Assembly (NCBI GenBank): GCA_918026815.1
Contig: CAKJVC010000179.1
Coordinates: 62,001 to 126,000, forward strand
Reading direction: 5' to 3'
DNA: 64,000 nucleotides
DNA from: Chalara sp. BL73
Lineage: Eukaryota > Ascomycota > Leotiomycetes > Helotiales
Below, piece by piece: positions 62,459-64,000 of the stretch; position 1 is the first letter of the stretch, and the number at the start of each line of letters is the position of its first letter. A program made the position numbers and the translations under genes. The notes below the pieces were generated by a model. That model did not search any database and was not told the origin of the DNA. It saw only the letters and a program-made list of their open reading frames with translations.

Positions 62459-62913
62459 CAGTGTGCGAGTTAGGATTATCGTGATATATCGACCCCTAAA
62501 AGCCAATACCATATACCACGCAATATGAGATTTGAAATTTGTATACGTATTACAGCAAAATTTGCAATCTCATATTATATCATGCTATACCGCGATATAC
62601 TACAACACTAACTCTAAATGACGCTATTCCTAAATTAGCAATACAACAAGGGTCTTAGCTTTTCAAAATCGGCTATTTGTACTAAAAAGAGTAAAGTTCA
62701 TTTTTTTATGTTTCTGACCCTTGTAAAAAAGCCACAAAGTGGCCTGAGCACAGTATTTAGTATTATTGCCAATATGATATAAGATTCAATTTCTGTACTA
62801 ATACTAGCGCTTTACGAGAATCTCATACTAATACTAGCGTAGTATCAAAAAGTCGATCTCATATGTCTCGAGACTCGATATTACTAAATACTACGATACT
62901 AACTCGTTCACTG
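62459..62913 (-). mobile_element. hAT-like MITE copy B (455 bp), with exact 8-bp target duplication
   Basis: Begins CAGTGTGCGAGTTAGGAT and ends with the complement of CAGTGAACGAGTTAGTAT. It is flanked by CTACTGAT on both sides (62451-62458 and 62914-62921). The body is the reverse complement of copy A with scattered differences. No open frame of note. Confidence 0.88.
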
Positions 62914-63773
62914 CTACTGATATAAGCCATGCACCACTTCAAACAAGGTGAGAACAAGTTTAGAGCGTATCAAATCCAAGAAATTCAATCCAGCCGCTTC
63001 CAATAATGCAATCCGGCTTTTGCAGAACATATAAGCTAAGTGCAACTTTGGAGAAAGAGAATTGCCGCCGTGTACGATTTCAAGTTCGGATATCAAAGGT
63101 GTATGGCGAAACCTAAGAGAGTGAAATCCACGGTGGCGTCTCCTCATGATGCTGAAATTCCATTGGAGAGCCTAGAATCTGGAATTATTGGAAGCCGTGG
63201 ATGTAAGCTTGAGAGATACTTTGTGATAATGTCTTCGGGACTGAAACCAGAGAGACTTGCCGCTATCTCAGCCTTTGCATCTCGAGGTGCCAGACCGGCT
63301 GTAAATCAGAGCTTGCGCTCTGGAGAGGCGGCCATAGACTGGGGTAATATTGGTTCTGCATACTTGCAATCCTTCTCAAGTCTGTACAAATTTAACTCCG
63401 TGCAATATACGACACATCTGATGATATGCTGGACAAGGATCTAAGACAAATATTAATACGAAGCTCTGCTGGTGCGTGCTTGAGCAGAAGCAAACTATAC
63501 CTATATGTATGTATGTCCTTCTTTCCCGTCATACCTCTTGATAGATGCTATCGTCACAAGAATGCCTGGAAGAATTTCCAAGAAGGTTCTCATATTAGTG
63601 TGATACATGCCCCACTGATCTTTGATAGTTCGGAAAGCATTAGAACATAATCATATCGCCAGTATCTACGCTCGAAATCCGTCCAGAGTTCCTACAGATA
63701 TTTCTGATGCGCAAATGTCAAGGCAAGTTTTCGGATCCTAGGTGGCATCTGAGCACACTGGCAATGACCCTGG
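62914..63773. other. intergenic or unrecognised
   Basis: A 134-codon plus-strand frame (63040-63444) and shorter ones have no recognisable motif. I cannot support a gene. Confidence 0.45.
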
Positions 63774-64000
63774 CAGATTTTTGGTGGAGATTTGACTGAT
63801 GCTGAAGGGTTACCCAAAGCAATCGAAGGCCAAGATATCGTCGTATCGCTACTTGGTGCAGCTGGAAGAGCCGAGTGCAATCCCTTCACGGATGCTTATC
63901 TCTTGGTCTTTCCCTTGATGAAGTGATGGGGCGTCAAGCGAATCCTTGCAATGGGCACTCTAAGCATTACTGATCTGGAAGACGGATTCTCCATCTGGGC
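63774..64000 (+). pseudogene. NmrA-like NAD(P)-binding protein fragment with in-frame TGA
   Basis: The frame reads QIFGGDLTDAEGLPKAIEG, QDIVVSLLGAAG, TDAYLLVFPLMK, a TGA stop at 63924-63926, then WGVKRILAMGTLSITDLED up to the window edge. This is the middle of an NmrA-like Rossmann-fold protein. The usual sequence after LMK has a basic residue before WGVKR, so the stop could be CGA to TGA. The Rossmann GxxGxxG start was not found upstream, where a TGA in the same frame (near 63765) precedes the first recognisable residues. The gene continues past the window, so how far it is decayed is unknown. Confidence 0.6.

Noticed and set aside
63040..63444. 134-codon plus-strand frame
   Set aside because: No motif recognised and no supporting splice sites; kept as intergenic.
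1..64000. tRNA, rRNA or CRISPR features
   Set aside because: No tRNA-like B-box with matching acceptor stem, no rRNA sequence and no regularly spaced repeat array was seen by eye.

Overview
The window looks like nuclear DNA of a filamentous ascomycete (Pezizomycotina). Genes carry short GT-AG introns of about 50-80 nt with CTAAC/CTRAY-type branch sites. The gene families are typical of that group: a HET-domain gene, an F-box gene, a fungal rhodopsin/Pth11-type membrane protein, an ABCC transporter and giant multimodular NRPSs. I see no basis for naming a species.

Layout: 1-4.2 kb holds a HET gene cut by the window edge and an F-box gene with an in-frame stop. From 6.3 to 51.2 kb lies what I read as one biosynthetic gene cluster: a divergent amidophosphoribosyltransferase (ADE4-like) paralogue (minus); a 7,117-residue five-module NRPS (plus); a second, intronless, two-A-domain NRPS (minus, convergent); a 19-exon ABCC exporter (plus, divergent from NRPS2); an M20 N-carbamoylase/amidohydrolase (minus); and a bHLH regulator (minus). 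From 52.7 to 64 kb there is a secreted Thr-rich, GPI-type protein, then a transposon-rich tract. That tract holds two inverted copies of a ~460-bp hAT-like MITE, a dead Fot1/pogo transposase and a hAT transposase tail, surrounding an intact Pth11-type gene. An NmrA-like gene fragment with an internal stop lies at the right edge.

How the genes may work together: NRPS1 (C-A-T / C-A-T-E / C-A-T-E / C-A-T / C-A-T / C-T*) would make a peptide with two D-residues, and its first and fifth adenylation pockets look identical. NRPS2 could add up to two residues or make a separate product. The ABCC protein would export the product, the bHLH protein would regulate, and the ADE4-like paralogue is a candidate self-resistance or supply enzyme.

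The most striking unexplained signal is a 10-bp near-palindrome, GTGGTGCCAC. It occurs twice in each of the three intergenic regions that serve the cluster genes (8396 and 8573; 38182 and 38955; 47575 and 47914). Four copies are exact and two differ at one base. The local bHLH protein has the SREBP-like KRYR basic region, and GTGGN is an SREBP-type half-site, so it is a plausible binder. All intron and domain assignments were made by eye and no database search was run.
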